This document shows, in pieces, positions 32,091 to 41,872 of a stretch of DNA of 64,000 nt. The stretch comes from Mayamaea pseudoterrestris (lineage: Eukaryota; Bacillariophyta; Bacillariophyceae; Sellaphorales; Sellaphoraceae), in contig BROI01000006.1 in assembly GCA_027923505.1 (NCBI GenBank), positions 620,001 through 684,000 of the forward strand. Reading direction: 5' to 3'. The notes beneath the pieces are model-generated. The model saw only the letters and a program-made list of their open reading frames with translations, was not told the DNA's origin and made no database searches. The position numbers were made by a program, and so were the translations under genes. The stretch's first letter is position 1; every line of letters starts with the position of its first letter.

Positions 32091-33162
32091 ATGATACCAA
32101 TCAACAGATCATCATTGATGCTTGTCGCAATTGGTGTTTCCATTGCATTGACCGCAATTCTTCACACATGGACGGTCGCTTCAAGCTGCCCGCCGCGCAC
32201 AAGCCTTTCCATGATGAATCTGTCCTGTCCACTGTCAGCAGTGACTCCAAATCGAAACAAGCACAAGAAGCAAACATTGCCAGTGAGAAATGAGAATGGA
32301 CTGATTATTGTCTTTATTGTGAGTAGATAATGAAGCTCGCGGCGTGTAGGGAAGCTGGAGCACGGATCGCAAGCGTGACAGTCGACACCATGAATCTCTC
32401 TGACATACACCTTTTCTTCAATGTAAACAGCACATTCCAAAGACTGGTGGAACCTCGACGCGCGCAGCCCTCTCCAAAGCATCCGACGAGTTCCTCTTTG
32501 GCCTCGGCGAGGAAGCCTGCCGCAAGCACGTGGATACCATGTACCGACAGCTCTCCAACTGGACGCCTGGCAAGTTTTTGCTGTTTGAGCTTCATACATT
32601 GACTTGTCCACCGTACATGGCGCATCGACATCATTTGGAAGCCTGGCGAAACATGGCAGCCTTTCAGGAGATTCCATTCTTTGCCTTCTCCATGGTTCGC
32701 GAACCATATTCGAATGCTGTCAGTTGGTATTCCTACTACTTTGGACCAGTTGGTTTCAATCATGAGCTGACGGAGGATGATTTCAAAGATTCACTGGTGC
32801 ATAACGTACAGTCGCTGTTTCTTGCTCGATCAGAGCAAGCATACCGACACAAAGAGTTGCGAATAGGATATAGTCGACAAGAGTTTGAAACAGTCGCCAA
32901 GTACTTTTTGCAGGACATGGACTGGATTGGAACCTTGGAGCAGCAATCCACCGAAACGATTCCACTTTTAAATCGAGTCACAAACATGAAACTAAATTTT
33001 GAGCACAAGAATGAATCACCCGACTCGTTTGGCAAAACCAATGTTACCGAAGCTACCAAGGAATGGGTACTGGAGGAAAATGCATGGGACATTGAACTGT
33101 ATCAGCAAGCTCAAGCTCGCTTTCCAATCAACATGTGGGAGACGAGCAAGCGTCGAGGGTGA
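32091..33162 (+). CDS. Membrane-anchored sulfotransferase
   Basis: Exons 32091-32318 and 32431-33162 join at phase 0 to give 319 residues. A type II membrane anchor (LMLVAIGVSIALTAILHTW, about residues 9-27) is followed by a short stem. The splice join recreates the PAPS-binding loop, GLIIVFI/HIPKTGGTSTRAAL, and SMVREPYSNAVSWYSYYF is a clear 3'-phosphate-binding motif (about residues 164-181). This is the general Golgi sulfotransferase pattern and should sulfate a glycan hydroxyl; the acceptor is unknown. The protein is near the short end for the family. The DNA just after the stop codon is a diverged copy of the last 85 bp of the gene. The next gene, convergent, codes a glycosyltransferase-like membrane protein. 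Confidence 0.82.
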
Positions 33163-33499
33163 AGCAAATGGGAAAATGCATGGGACATTGAACTGTATCA
33201 TCAATATCTCGCTTGCTCAACATGTGCTGGAGACTAGCAACGTAGAGGACCTGGTTTGGGGTACTTTGTACTTTCTTCCATACACCCACTTTGATCGGGT
33301 CTGCTCTACACGTGCGGCGCGATCTCTCGGTTAAAGGCCGGCCTTATTGTGTGCTTGCGTTCATACTTTGGCTGAACTGAATATAAACAGCCTGATTTAA
33401 CGGAACCACGCGTTTACTGAACAGCTCTCCAATTGCCATTTGGCGGCAGTATATGCACAGAATAAGAATCAAATTTTATTATAGCGTATATCGATTTTG
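33163..33499. repeat. Spacer with diverged duplication of the sulfotransferase 3' end
   Basis: A 29-bp block beginning GAAAATGCATGGGACATTG at 33076-33104 (inside the gene) recurs exactly at 33172-33200, 96 bp downstream, and the following 50 bp still align with gaps (ATCAACATGTG and GGAGAC in the gene, CTCAACATGTG and GGAGAC in the copy). The copy lies beyond the stop codon. The rest of the spacer, between convergent genes, holds nothing recognisable. Confidence 0.7.
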
Positions 33500-35083
33500 C
33501 TAGCGTCTTTCAAGTCCACATTGTATCAACTCTGGTAAACTCGCTGGATCAATTCCATTTTGCCACGCTTCCATGATTCTATGATACTCCACCAGTTCCT
33601 CCAACAACTCTGATGACGTTCGCCAAGAGTCGTAGTGAGGTGGCTGGGAACTGCCAATGACGGCGGTCCGGGCAAAGGACGACGCCAGAAACAAGTCTTG
33701 AAAGAATCCGGCGCCGGCGAACGGGCCGTGCTCGTAAAGCACTCCGAGACCTTTTGCGTGATTGGCAACATGAATGGAGCAGTTCATGAACGAATTGGAA
33801 TTGGAAAAGTAAGATCGAAGTCTCTTGAGTGTGCAGGGACGATCCGACATGAGCGCAACGGCGCATGATGATGGCAACGTGGAAGAATGTTTGGTTGCTT
33901 TCACTCGTCGCAGTACCATATGAATGCATTGATCCTCGAGCGTCACGTTGCAGCCATCATCTTTCGAGGACACGTGACGAGAGTGAATCGCCATGGTGAA
34001 AGGAAAATTGTTCGCTTGGTCTCCTGCCGCCACAGTGGTGGCTCGTTGCGACGACAACATTTCGTTCGGCTCACGCATTTCTGGTCGCAGATCAAAGGCT
34101 GATCGAAACAGTAAACCAAAGAGAAAGCGATGGCCCATGGAGAAGAGCGCATCCACACGCTCCAACGTTTCGTTACGTTTGAGCTTGAGCGCCCGCGTCT
34201 TGGGCCAGCGACCAAACGCATCGTATCGCCTGGACATTGGGCGGAACGCCAAGACTTGGACCGCGTCATAGGCAACGTCAATGCCTCTTTGTGAATATAC
34301 GTGACTAGACTGCGGTCCAAAGTCATTGACATTGACATATGTGGCATCATGCGGCAAACCAAGTGGAGCTTGCCATTCGTCGTAGCTGGCAATCCAGGGA
34401 GCTCGATCTAAAATCTTGGCGCAATCGTCCAAAGTATTGTTGATTCTGCATTGTGCATCTTCATTGACAAAGTCAAATCGCTCCTGGAGACGCTGGCAGT
34501 GCGCGTCAGTCAAATATCGATACAGCAAGGTGCGATTCAGCAGGACGGCCCAAAAGTACGAGTTTAAGAATTCGTGCAGCCGGTTACCAGCCGACTGCGG
34601 ACAGCGATAATATGCGATGAGGAACTTGCGACATTCGGGACGCTGCGTCACGCTGTCGACAGAATGGTGTTGTCTGTAGTCCTCCAGTATCTGCAATGGT
34701 AACGGTAGTGTTTGTTTCTTGCTGGTCAGTGATGGATATTCTTGCAGAATGCTTCGATATGAGGAGGTCTTTGCATTGGATATTCGTTCCTTAGCTGCTT
34801 GAGAGTTATCCATCCATGCCGGCCAACTTGAAAGATCTGCTGGATCGCAAATAAAGTCTTCATCAATGGAAAGCGGCTCAATGTTTTGTATTCTCCATGG
34901 ACCGTTTGAAACGCTTTCATCGTCTTTTTCCTCCTCCTGGTGGCTGGTGCGATTGATAATCGGCTCAAAGAGACCGTCCAACTCGTTTACAATGTTAAAG
35001 TTATGAATGCTTGCATAGAGACATGCAAAAGCTAGCGCAACGGGTATAACAAGCGTCCATTTTAGCTTCTTGCCCATGGCCAT
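33500..35083 (-). CDS. Type II membrane protein, fucosyltransferase-like
   Basis: Intronless, 527 residues (or 525 from the second Met). A basic start and one hydrophobic segment (about residues 9-27) suggest a Golgi type II enzyme. CPQSAGNRLHEFLNSYF followed by a hydrophobic NRTLLYRYL block resembles the 'G.GNRL..F...FA..L..NR.LL' region of GT-B fucosyltransferases, and the later MAIHSRHVSS recalls their 'H.R' nucleotide-binding motif. Near the C-terminus GPFAGAGFFQDLFLASSFARTAV could contact donor. Several NxS/T sites are present. Assignment to a specific CAZy family is not possible by eye. It is convergent with the sulfotransferase gene and divergent from the plastid L15 gene. Confidence 0.55.
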   Translation of the reverse strand: MAMGKKLKWTLVIPVALAFACLYASIHNFNIVNELDGLFEPIINRTSHQEEEKDDESVSNGPWRIQNIEPLSIDEDFICDPADLSSWPAWMDNSQAAKERISNAKTSSYRSILQEYPSLTSKKQTLPLPLQILEDYRQHHSVDSVTQRPECRKFLIAYYRCPQSAGNRLHEFLNSYFWAVLLNRTLLYRYLTDAHCQRLQERFDFVNEDAQCRINNTLDDCAKILDRAPWIASYDEWQAPLGLPHDATYVNVNDFGPQSSHVYSQRGIDVAYDAVQVLAFRPMSRRYDAFGRWPKTRALKLKRNETLERVDALFSMGHRFLFGLLFRSAFDLRPEMREPNEMLSSQRATTVAAGDQANNFPFTMAIHSRHVSSKDDGCNVTLEDQCIHMVLRRVKATKHSSTLPSSCAVALMSDRPCTLKRLRSYFSNSNSFMNCSIHVANHAKGLGVLYEHGPFAGAGFFQDLFLASSFARTAVIGSSQPPHYDSWRTSSELLEELVEYHRIMEAWQNGIDPASLPELIQCGLERR

Positions 35084-35326
35084 TTTTGTTTGGCATTTGC
35101 GACGACATCATGAAGCGAGCGTGTCGCATTACTGTCGCACTGGTTCACATTCTGTCGTACTGGTTCTGGGTTCGTGCGTCACAAGCGCAACCTCGTCACC
35201 ACACGTTCGACCCAACGCGGCCCTGAATGCTGCTGATGCTTTTGTACCGGTAGCTCCAAGCCCCGAGGCAACCTTCTCTCTTGCTTGCTAGCCCATCATC
35301 ATCCTTCAGAGAGATAGACAGTGAAC

Positions 35327-36301
35327 ATGCTGAAATCTTGCTTGGCCGCGTTTGCGGTGCTTGCATGGACATGCGGTAAGAGAATCTGAAATAAATGTCG
35401 CTGCGCTTGGAACGATTGCTGATGAAGCATCCGTCGCTTGTGATGGGCTGACTCGAACGGCCATTAGTTTCAAGAGGGACCATAATATTTTATATTGTAA
35501 AATGGATTGTATAATCAACAATCCATACGTTATCATGTGCAATTGTAAACGCGATAATCGACTTCAAGCATCGACCTGCTTGTGGAAGTTCTACTTCTTC
35601 ATGCACTCACACATCAAACCATTGCACCTCTTGCTTTATTTACTACCTCAGACGCATACTCCTTCGTATCACGCAGCAGTAGCCGATCGATCTACACTGC
35701 TGCTCCGCAATCCACCAGTGCATTGAGCATGAAGCTCTACGACTGGAAGCGACGCACGGCGGACGAGACCAGCTTGAACGACGTCGACACGTATGTCTTT
35801 ACACTTGACAATTTAAAGTCAGCGCCAGGCAGTCGCAAGCGCAAGACCCGCAAGGGTCGAGGTATTGCTGCTGGACAGGGAGCATCCTGCGGTTTTGGTA
35901 TGCGCGGACAAAAGTCCCGCAGTGGACGTCCCACCCGACCCGGCTTTGAGGGTGGACAGACGCCACTCTACCGACGACTCCCCAAGTTTGTCGGCAAGCC
36001 AACGGGACCGGGACATTCCAAGAAAATGTTCAGTTTGGTCACGACGGATCATTTGGCCAAGGCGGCGCCAGGAAGTACTGTCAACTACGAGTCACTCGAG
36101 CAGGGAAAGATTATCACCAAGTCCAAGTACAATACCTACAAGATTGTCGTCGGCAAGGACGAGTCGGCCGCCATTGCTAGTGGCTTGACGGTGCAGGCGC
36201 ATGCCTTTACGCAAACGGCCCGGGCGGCCATTGAGGCGGCGGGAGGCAAGTGCGAGCTGTTGAGCCGCACCACAGGTCAAGTGCTGCAGGAGGCGGCGTA
36301 A
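35327..36301 (+). CDS. RPL15: Plastid ribosomal protein bL15c, nuclear-encoded
   Basis: Exons 35327-35375 and 35652-36301 join at phase 1 to give 232 residues. Exon 1 codes only a signal peptide (MLKSCLAAFAVLAWTC); the join continues DAYSFVSRSSSRS, so cleavage before Phe gives the diatom plastid-import signature, followed by a Ser/Arg transit peptide. The ribosomal core begins near residue 50: GSRKRKTRKGRGIAAGQG, GMRGQKSRSG, RPGFEGGQTPLYRRLPK are standard bacterial/plastid L15 motifs. The protein is an early assembly component near the 23S rRNA centre of the large subunit. Without exon 1 the frame would begin at a GTG and lack a signal peptide, which strongly supports the 276-bp intron. Confidence 0.9.
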
Positions 36302-37464
36302 TTGATTCAGTAATCACTATGGTGTTAACTTCTTAAGAATATTCTAGTAGGGGTGGGAAGGCTGCGCCGTTGCTTGTTTGGTGTTGCAGCTCAATTTGGC
36401 AGTCTTGTATGCACAAATGATTGCTTCGCACCGACACCTACTGAACGGAGCAATGCTGTAAAGCGCACAGCATGCCTAATCGGGCACCGGCCAAAAGTCT
36501 GTTACTGCGATCATCTTTTTGTATAGAACTTTCAGTAGTAATTCCGCATGTTGTCCGCATCGTAGAAAACTGGGCATACTATGTCTTTGTCATGCTCCGC
36601 CGCCGATTGCTTTGCGAGGCGTTCCGTGTCCGAACTCGGTCTCTCTTTGTGTGCATAGCGCTATCTACCATGATTAAAGAAGCTGCGATCTAACAAATGC
36701 AACTGAATGCTGACAAGTAATGTACCGATACGTTCAGTAGCTACCGGTACATCAAACCAAAAGGTCCCATGCTCTATGTTTACCCTACGTCTGCTCTCGG
36801 CAAGGCGTTTGTAAATAATGTCGGCCTCACTGTCAGTTACTGCAAGCTCATGTACGCTCTTCTGTGTGATCGTTTATAAATTGTACTTCAATTAGCAACG
36901 ACGGTGTAGTCCTCGCAGCTGCCATGTTACAGTTTGGCGAGCTGAAGGCGGATTGATGTTGCCATTCTTGGCCAATGAGGCTATTCAAAAACTGTCTGTG
37001 ACTTAAAGCACGAATGAATGTTTGTCAACTACTTATGCCTCCCTCCTTGGAAGTCAAAAAATGATGCACGATAACTTCGCTATGCCAGGCGAATGTTATT
37101 GCAGCTCGCCTATTCCATTGACAACTTATAATGATAAACTGCAAGAGCAGTGTACAATACCAGACGTGCGTACAAAACCAACAAAGATTTGTCCAATCTA
37201 CGACGGCTCCTGTAGAATTGCAGATAAGTGGCGGCAGATTCCGTTTACGATTAGAGCGCCACAACATCTTGCATCTTGGTCCGAGGCACATCTGTCGCCG
37301 GCAATTGATGTCAATTCCACGATTACAGTCACTTTTTCTTTCGCATGCACTTATAGCACGGAAAACAGCGCTGACCGTTGCTTCTTGAAATAGATGCAGG
37401 TGTATCCGGCTCCCGTTGCGCAGGCAAAACTCTTTTTGGCAGAATTGACCATAAAGCAGAGGAG
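36302..37464. other. Intergenic region, no convincing gene
   Basis: About 1.2 kb. A plus-strand frame at 37022-37393 begins at TTG and overlaps the upstream extension of the next gene; it has scattered Cys residues but no signature. An AGCTACCGGTAC site (reverse complement of GTACCGGTAGCT) lies at 36739-36750. An unrecognised first exon of the next gene might also be here. Confidence 0.4.
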
Positions 37465-38214
37465 ATGAACATGCCTCTGCACCTCCAAGAGCTGCTGGAA
37501 ACAGTCAGCATCGTGCACATTGTCGAAGACAATGCCAGGCTTCCCGCGCAATCTGCAACGGACGAGTATTACAGGAACATGTCGCTCCTCAGGCATACGC
37601 GGCGAGAGCCACACACATTGTACATGAAATCGCCGGTTCCTCGGCGGCAAAAGTTGCGCATTGGAGCCAAATCCTCGCCAGGAGCCTCTCCACTTGGTCG
37701 ACAAAGGCTGTCGGTCCGAAGTTCACTGCAGCAGCAGCTTCCGCTGGCACCACCGCCATGGAGCAAGCGCAACAAAGTTAGTCGATGGGACAATAGCTCG
37801 TCCGACGGCGCTGACAGTTTGAATTCGGACGCGACAGTTTCCGCGTCGATGCGCCCCAAAATGCCGGTCAGATCTTGGAAGCAGTCGAGCCATTACGATT
37901 CCCCGTCCGTTCCCGTTAGAAAGAATAGCATGGATCTGTCCTTGTCCAACGTGATTGAAGATATGCAACTCGTGTATGGCAGCGACGACGATGTTGAGGA
38001 CGATGACGATATGACAAACTCGACGGCGACGATCAACACAATGTCTCCCGGTACGCCTCGAGAGATAAAGGCGCGCATACGTGATCACTTGCGGGCAGAG
38101 CGGACATTGCCCGTCCAAGTCTTGTCGAACGAATCCACTTCGTCACTCATCCAACTGGTGATTGACGACCTCAAGCTTTACGACGACAGTGAGAGTAATA
38201 CTGATGAGCTGTAA
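37465..38214 (+). CDS. Unknown Ser-rich protein
   Basis: 249 residues from the first in-frame ATG at 37465; the frame stays open to 37378 through a non-ATG start, so an upstream exon is possible. No domain is recognised. Residues 1-25 form a Leu-rich amphipathic helix (MPLHLQELLETVSIVHIVED), the middle is basic and Ser/Pro-rich, about residues 155-180 hold a hydrophobic-acidic block ending in an Asp run, and the C-terminal 40 residues are helical and acidic (SLIQLVIDDLKLYDD). Codon use looks like its neighbours. Convergent with the TLDc gene. It could be a regulatory or scaffold protein, but nothing in the sequence proves a role. Confidence 0.5.
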   Translation: MNMPLHLQELLETVSIVHIVEDNARLPAQSATDEYYRNMSLLRHTRREPHTLYMKSPVPRRQKLRIGAKSSPGASPLGRQRLSVRSSLQQQLPLAPPPWSKRNKVSRWDNSSSDGADSLNSDATVSASMRPKMPVRSWKQSSHYDSPSVPVRKNSMDLSLSNVIEDMQLVYGSDDDVEDDDDMTNSTATINTMSPGTPREIKARIRDHLRAERTLPVQVLSNESTSSLIQLVIDDLKLYDDSESNTDEL

Positions 38215-38737
38215 ATGGCGCATGCAGTAAGCTCTGCTTTTTCAAGGGTTAAAGTAGAAGATATCTAATTCAAACATTGGTGTTAGGGGAAATTTGCAGA
38301 ACACAGTTATACACATGCACCACTTTACTATGACAGCTTTTGGGTAGCGCCCTTCCTTCAAATGTATGCCATCACAAGGCGTAGCCAGGGGAGCATCGCG
38401 ATACGTAGTATGCCATCACAACGTCTTTTTGTAGCCAGGGGAGCATCGCGATACGTGTACCGTACTCCTTGTCCGGCGCCCCGTTGACATGTTGAGCAGA
38501 GTCTTTCAACTCTTCTCGCTTTCGATCGTACCTGCAACTAAGGACTAACTTTAGAATGTATGACATAAATGACAGAATTATGCTTGACGGTGGCTTGCTA
38601 AAAACGTACGTAGATTAACTTACAGTTACTCTAAAATATCGTTGCTCGTCCATGCTTTTTCGTCTATTTCACGTCAGCAGACACATCTTTCACACGACCA
38701 TCCGCAGCTGTCAGCAGATACTCATCAGTTTGTTTAC
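38215..38737. other. Convergent intergenic spacer with a 50-bp tandem duplication
   Basis: Lies between two convergent genes. The segment 38364-38456 contains two near-identical copies of a 50-bp unit: GTAGCCAGGGGAGCATCGCG plus six more bases occurs at 38381-38406 and 38431-38456, each preceded by TATGCCATCACAA. No coding potential seen. Confidence 0.65.
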
Positions 38738-40495
38738 TCAACCCAAAATGTCCTTCTGATCATTAGCCCGTTCAGCCACATCCTGATCCGCTCGCCCATC
38801 AATTTGGTCACGATACGCAAACGCCTTTGACGCAATCGCTCCAGATCGAAAGTCGTCAAGAAACTGCGCCTTGTCCACTTTGCGGGCCCGCCGAATGCCT
38901 TCATCCTTCATGGCGCGCACCTTGTTTCGCGCTCCCAAAGCCTGCTCCACCACTTCGTCTCCGCCAACGCCCCAAACTTCCAAGCAGTCAATCGCAAACT
39001 GCGTACGCTGTGAACCAACGCCATCCTCGCCAGGCGCCAGCAGTAATCCATTGTCAAACGTCAAGTCAACCGAGGCGGCCACATTGTCGTCAAAGTTTTC
39101 CGCCAAAAACAAGCGAGGCTGATCGACTGTTCCACCAAAACCCAGTCCATGCGCCTGCTGATCATAGCCCTTGCTGCGGGAGTTTGGATTAAGGTACATG
39201 AACCGCTGGTTGCTTCCAGTGGGTCGATAGACACATGTTCGCGGCGAAAGCTGATATAAAAAACAGTCGGCGAGTCCGTAAAAGTCCTTGCTTTCCTTCC
39301 ACTGACTTGCAGTAAATGCTCCAAAGACACTGTTGCTTGAACTTTTACTGGAAGCAATGGATCGAATCACAATCAACGTTGGTCCGCTATAGCCAACCAG
39401 TGCATTCTGCAGGCGATTGAACGACAAGCCATCATGATCCGACGAATACAAGCGAAAGAATGATCCACTCAGTGCCGACGAAAAACATGCCAGCGCAAAG
39501 AGTCGCGGTGATTTCAACGACTCAAACAAGGACGACTCTTGCAGCGAGTATGGAAACGAAAAGGCAGTCCGTGATGGAGGAAAGGGTCGGTCAGGGAAAA
39601 AGATGGAATGCATAAAGGTTGGCAAAATGCTGGCAAAGAGAGGTGCCGTCGCGTCGCACCACTCGATGAGTTCGTCCAACGTAATGGCGTCGTCTGCAAT
39701 TGATGTTCTGCCATTCGAATCTGAAACTGTTGCCGCTGCTGTGTATTGTTGCTGCTGCATATTCATTCGCCTGTCACGTGCACGCTGCAGCATGCTTTGC
39801 GCAAGTGCGTCCAATTGCAACGAATCGTCGTCATTGCTGCTGTTGCTTGGAACATAGTCTGACATGTCTAGCGTTTCATCGACTGTTGCTTTCAAAAATG
39901 CAGTTGCAAGTGCAATTCGGTAGGCGAGCTTGGCAATCTCGTGCGCCTGGCACGAGTCGTGCTGCTGGTCGTAGGATGCGCAGGAGCGCAGCAACACGGT
40001 CAGCGTCTGCTTGGCGCCTCGTCGGCCCGAGCTAGCCACGCCCTCCAAAAATGCTTCCAGGCGGCTCCGTTCCATGTGTTCATCCGTGGCTCTGGTTGAA
40101 TCTAGAGTTGTTGTCGGTAAAGCTGTACCTTCTGTTGATTGGTCTGCATACACAAAAACATCGTCATGCTGACTCGTACAAAACGCCGTTTGATATAATC
40201 GCAATCCCCAATCTTGCGGCAGAATCTGCGATTCGATAACTTGAAAAAGTGTTTCTCGTTCCGTTTGGTTTGTGGTCTTGCTGCATTGGATGCTCCATTC
40301 CGTCAAGAATGAGGAGGAAACTTGTTGCTGCTGCTGTCGACTCGCCAGGAGCTTATGATACACCGAGTACAAATGCAACAGCTCACTGTCGCCAAAGGGC
40401 ATTCGTTCAGCGAGATGCTGAATCTCAATTTGCTGCTTGGTTTGGTGCTGCTGATGTTGCCTAGGAGGCTTACATGATGGACTGATGTTTCCCAT
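38738..40495 (-). CDS. MEAK7-like TLDc-domain protein, predicted N-myristoylated
   Basis: Intronless, 585 residues. MGNISPS fits the N-myristoylation consensus (Gly2, Ser6). Residues about 30-300 are helical with low EF-hand-like similarity, as in MEAK7/TLDC1 proteins. The TLDc domain spans about 330-530: LFALACFSSALSGSFFRLYS, GPTLIVIRSI, FGAFTASQWKESKDFYG, CFLYQLSP, MYLNPNSRSKG, GLGFGG, DLTFDNGLL and CLEVWGVGG are all in order. Human MEAK7 also starts MGNxxSR, is myristoylated and sits on lysosomes, where it supports an alternative mTOR activity; TLDc proteins in general bind V-ATPase. The C-terminal 60 residues are charged and helical. Function by homology only. Confidence 0.82.
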   Translation of the reverse strand: MGNISPSCKPPRQHQQHQTKQQIEIQHLAERMPFGDSELLHLYSVYHKLLASRQQQQQVSSSFLTEWSIQCSKTTNQTERETLFQVIESQILPQDWGLRLYQTAFCTSQHDDVFVYADQSTEGTALPTTTLDSTRATDEHMERSRLEAFLEGVASSGRRGAKQTLTVLLRSCASYDQQHDSCQAHEIAKLAYRIALATAFLKATVDETLDMSDYVPSNSSNDDDSLQLDALAQSMLQRARDRRMNMQQQQYTAAATVSDSNGRTSIADDAITLDELIEWCDATAPLFASILPTFMHSIFFPDRPFPPSRTAFSFPYSLQESSLFESLKSPRLFALACFSSALSGSFFRLYSSDHDGLSFNRLQNALVGYSGPTLIVIRSIASSKSSSNSVFGAFTASQWKESKDFYGLADCFLYQLSPRTCVYRPTGSNQRFMYLNPNSRSKGYDQQAHGLGFGGTVDQPRLFLAENFDDNVAASVDLTFDNGLLLAPGEDGVGSQRTQFAIDCLEVWGVGGDEVVEQALGARNKVRAMKDEGIRRARKVDKAQFLDDFRSGAIASKAFAYRDQIDGRADQDVAERANDQKDILG

Positions 40496-40894
40496 AGTTG
40501 TTGGTCGTTGGTGAATGTGAAGCTAAGGTCAAACGGCTGCCGACGTGGAAGCTTTTCGAATTCGAATGCAAAGTGCAACGCCTTTGAGAGTGACTTTATA
40601 ATCTGCGTTACTTACTAGCTCAATATGCTAGAATGCAGACACGTTCTTCAATAGAGACTCTAAATGCATGCAATCGCTCATATTATTTGTCATGGTATTC
40701 GTCGGCAAGAAAGCAACTACTCGCGGTCCGACAAAAAAGTCTGTCTTTTCAGTGCCGCTCCTTCCTTCCCGCGTTCGACGACCGCCGATCAAGATCCTTT
40801 GGACCATGTATACTTTCCGTCGCTGCTTGATCGTTCCAGCTTACTTCCTAGTCGTCATTCATAATACTACATCAGCAGCAGCAGCAGCAGCACC
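40496..40894. other. Divergent promoter between TLDc and proteasome genes
   Basis: A 399-bp region between two start codons; it ends in an AGCAGC triplet run just before the proteasome ATG. No gene seen. Confidence 0.5.
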
Positions 40895-41740
40895 ATGTAC
40901 TTGACGCGCTCGGAATATGATCGCGGTGTAAACACCTTCTCGCCGGAAGGACGCTTGTTTCAGGTGCGTTCTCTCATGGCAAAACGCAGGGCTTCATTTT
41001 TCATGGAGATTGAGTTTTTTTTCCTCTTTGTATTTGCACTCATCAAATTTACTAACAAATCCCATCATCAGGTCGAATACGCCATTGAAGCCATCAAACT
41101 CGGCTCCACCGCCGTCGGCATTGAAACCAAGCACGGATGCGTCTTGGCGGTGGAAAAGCGCCTCAGCTCTCCGCTACTGGATCCATCGTCGGTGGAAAAG
41201 ATTGCCGAGATTGACTCGCACATTGGCGCCGCCATGAGTGGCCTCGTGGCCGATGCCCGGACGCTGGTGGATCACGCGCGCGTCGAAGCGCAGAATCATA
41301 CCTTTACCTACAATGAGCCCATTGGAGTCGAGCCGCTCACGCAGGCGGTGTGTGACTTGGCACTGTCGTTTGGAGAAGGTTCGGATGGAGACTCAAAGAA
41401 GCGCATGAGTCGGCCATTTGGTGTAGCGCTGTTGCTGGCTGGTTATGATGAACTTGATGGATGTCAGTTGTTCTTCAGTGATCCGTCGGGAACATTTGTG
41501 CGTTACAAGGCCAAGGCGATTGGAGCGGGGAGTGAAGGCGCGCAATCAAATTTGGAGGAGTCGTACTCGGCAACCATGACGCTGGAGGAGGCGGAAACAC
41601 TGGCGTTGACGACGCTCAAGGCAGTCATGGAGGAAAAGATTTCAACGGATAATATTGAACTAGCTCGTGTGACTCCGGAGAAGGGCTTTCACATTGCCAA
41701 TCACCAAGAAGTGGGCGCCGCTTTAGAGCGACTTCCATAA
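40895..41740 (+). CDS. PSMA5: 20S proteasome subunit alpha type-5
   Basis: Exons 40895-40963 and 41072-41740 join at phase 0 to give 245 residues, the usual length. The N-terminus [20 protein letters not shown] then [19 protein letters not shown] is the alpha-subunit signature; [20 protein letters not shown] and the acidic insertion region typical of alpha-5 ([12 protein letters not shown]) follow. It is a structural subunit of the outer ring of the 20S core and gates substrate entry; it has no protease activity. The 108-bp intron (GTGCGT...TCATCAG) falls inside the signature helix. Divergent from the TLDc gene and convergent with the RABL6-like gene. Confidence 0.95.
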   Translation: MYLTRSEYDRGVNTFSPEGRLFQVRSLMAKRRASFFMEIEFFFLFVFALIKFTNKSHHQVEYAIEAIKLGSTAVGIETKHGCVLAVEKRLSSPLLDPSSVEKIAEIDSHIGAAMSGLVADARTLVDHARVEAQNHTFTYNEPIGVEPLTQAVCDLALSFGEGSDGDSKKRMSRPFGVALLLAGYDELDGCQLFFSDPSGTFVRYKAKAIGAGSEGAQSNLEESYSATMTLEEAETLALTTLKAVMEEKISTDNIELARVTPEKGFHIANHQEVGAALERLP

Positions 41741-41872
41741 TCTTCATGTTGTTTCACTTTAGCTTGGACTGAGTACAAATCAATGATAATATAAATGACA
41801 ATTAAAACTTGAATAATGTGTAACTTCTGCGATGACATTCATTATTGTTCACGAGACTTTTTTCTTTGACTT

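Noticed and set aside
37022-37393. Plus-strand frame of 123 codons with scattered Cys
   Set aside because: Starts at TTG, has no signal peptide or Cys-spacing pattern, and overlaps the next gene's upstream extension.
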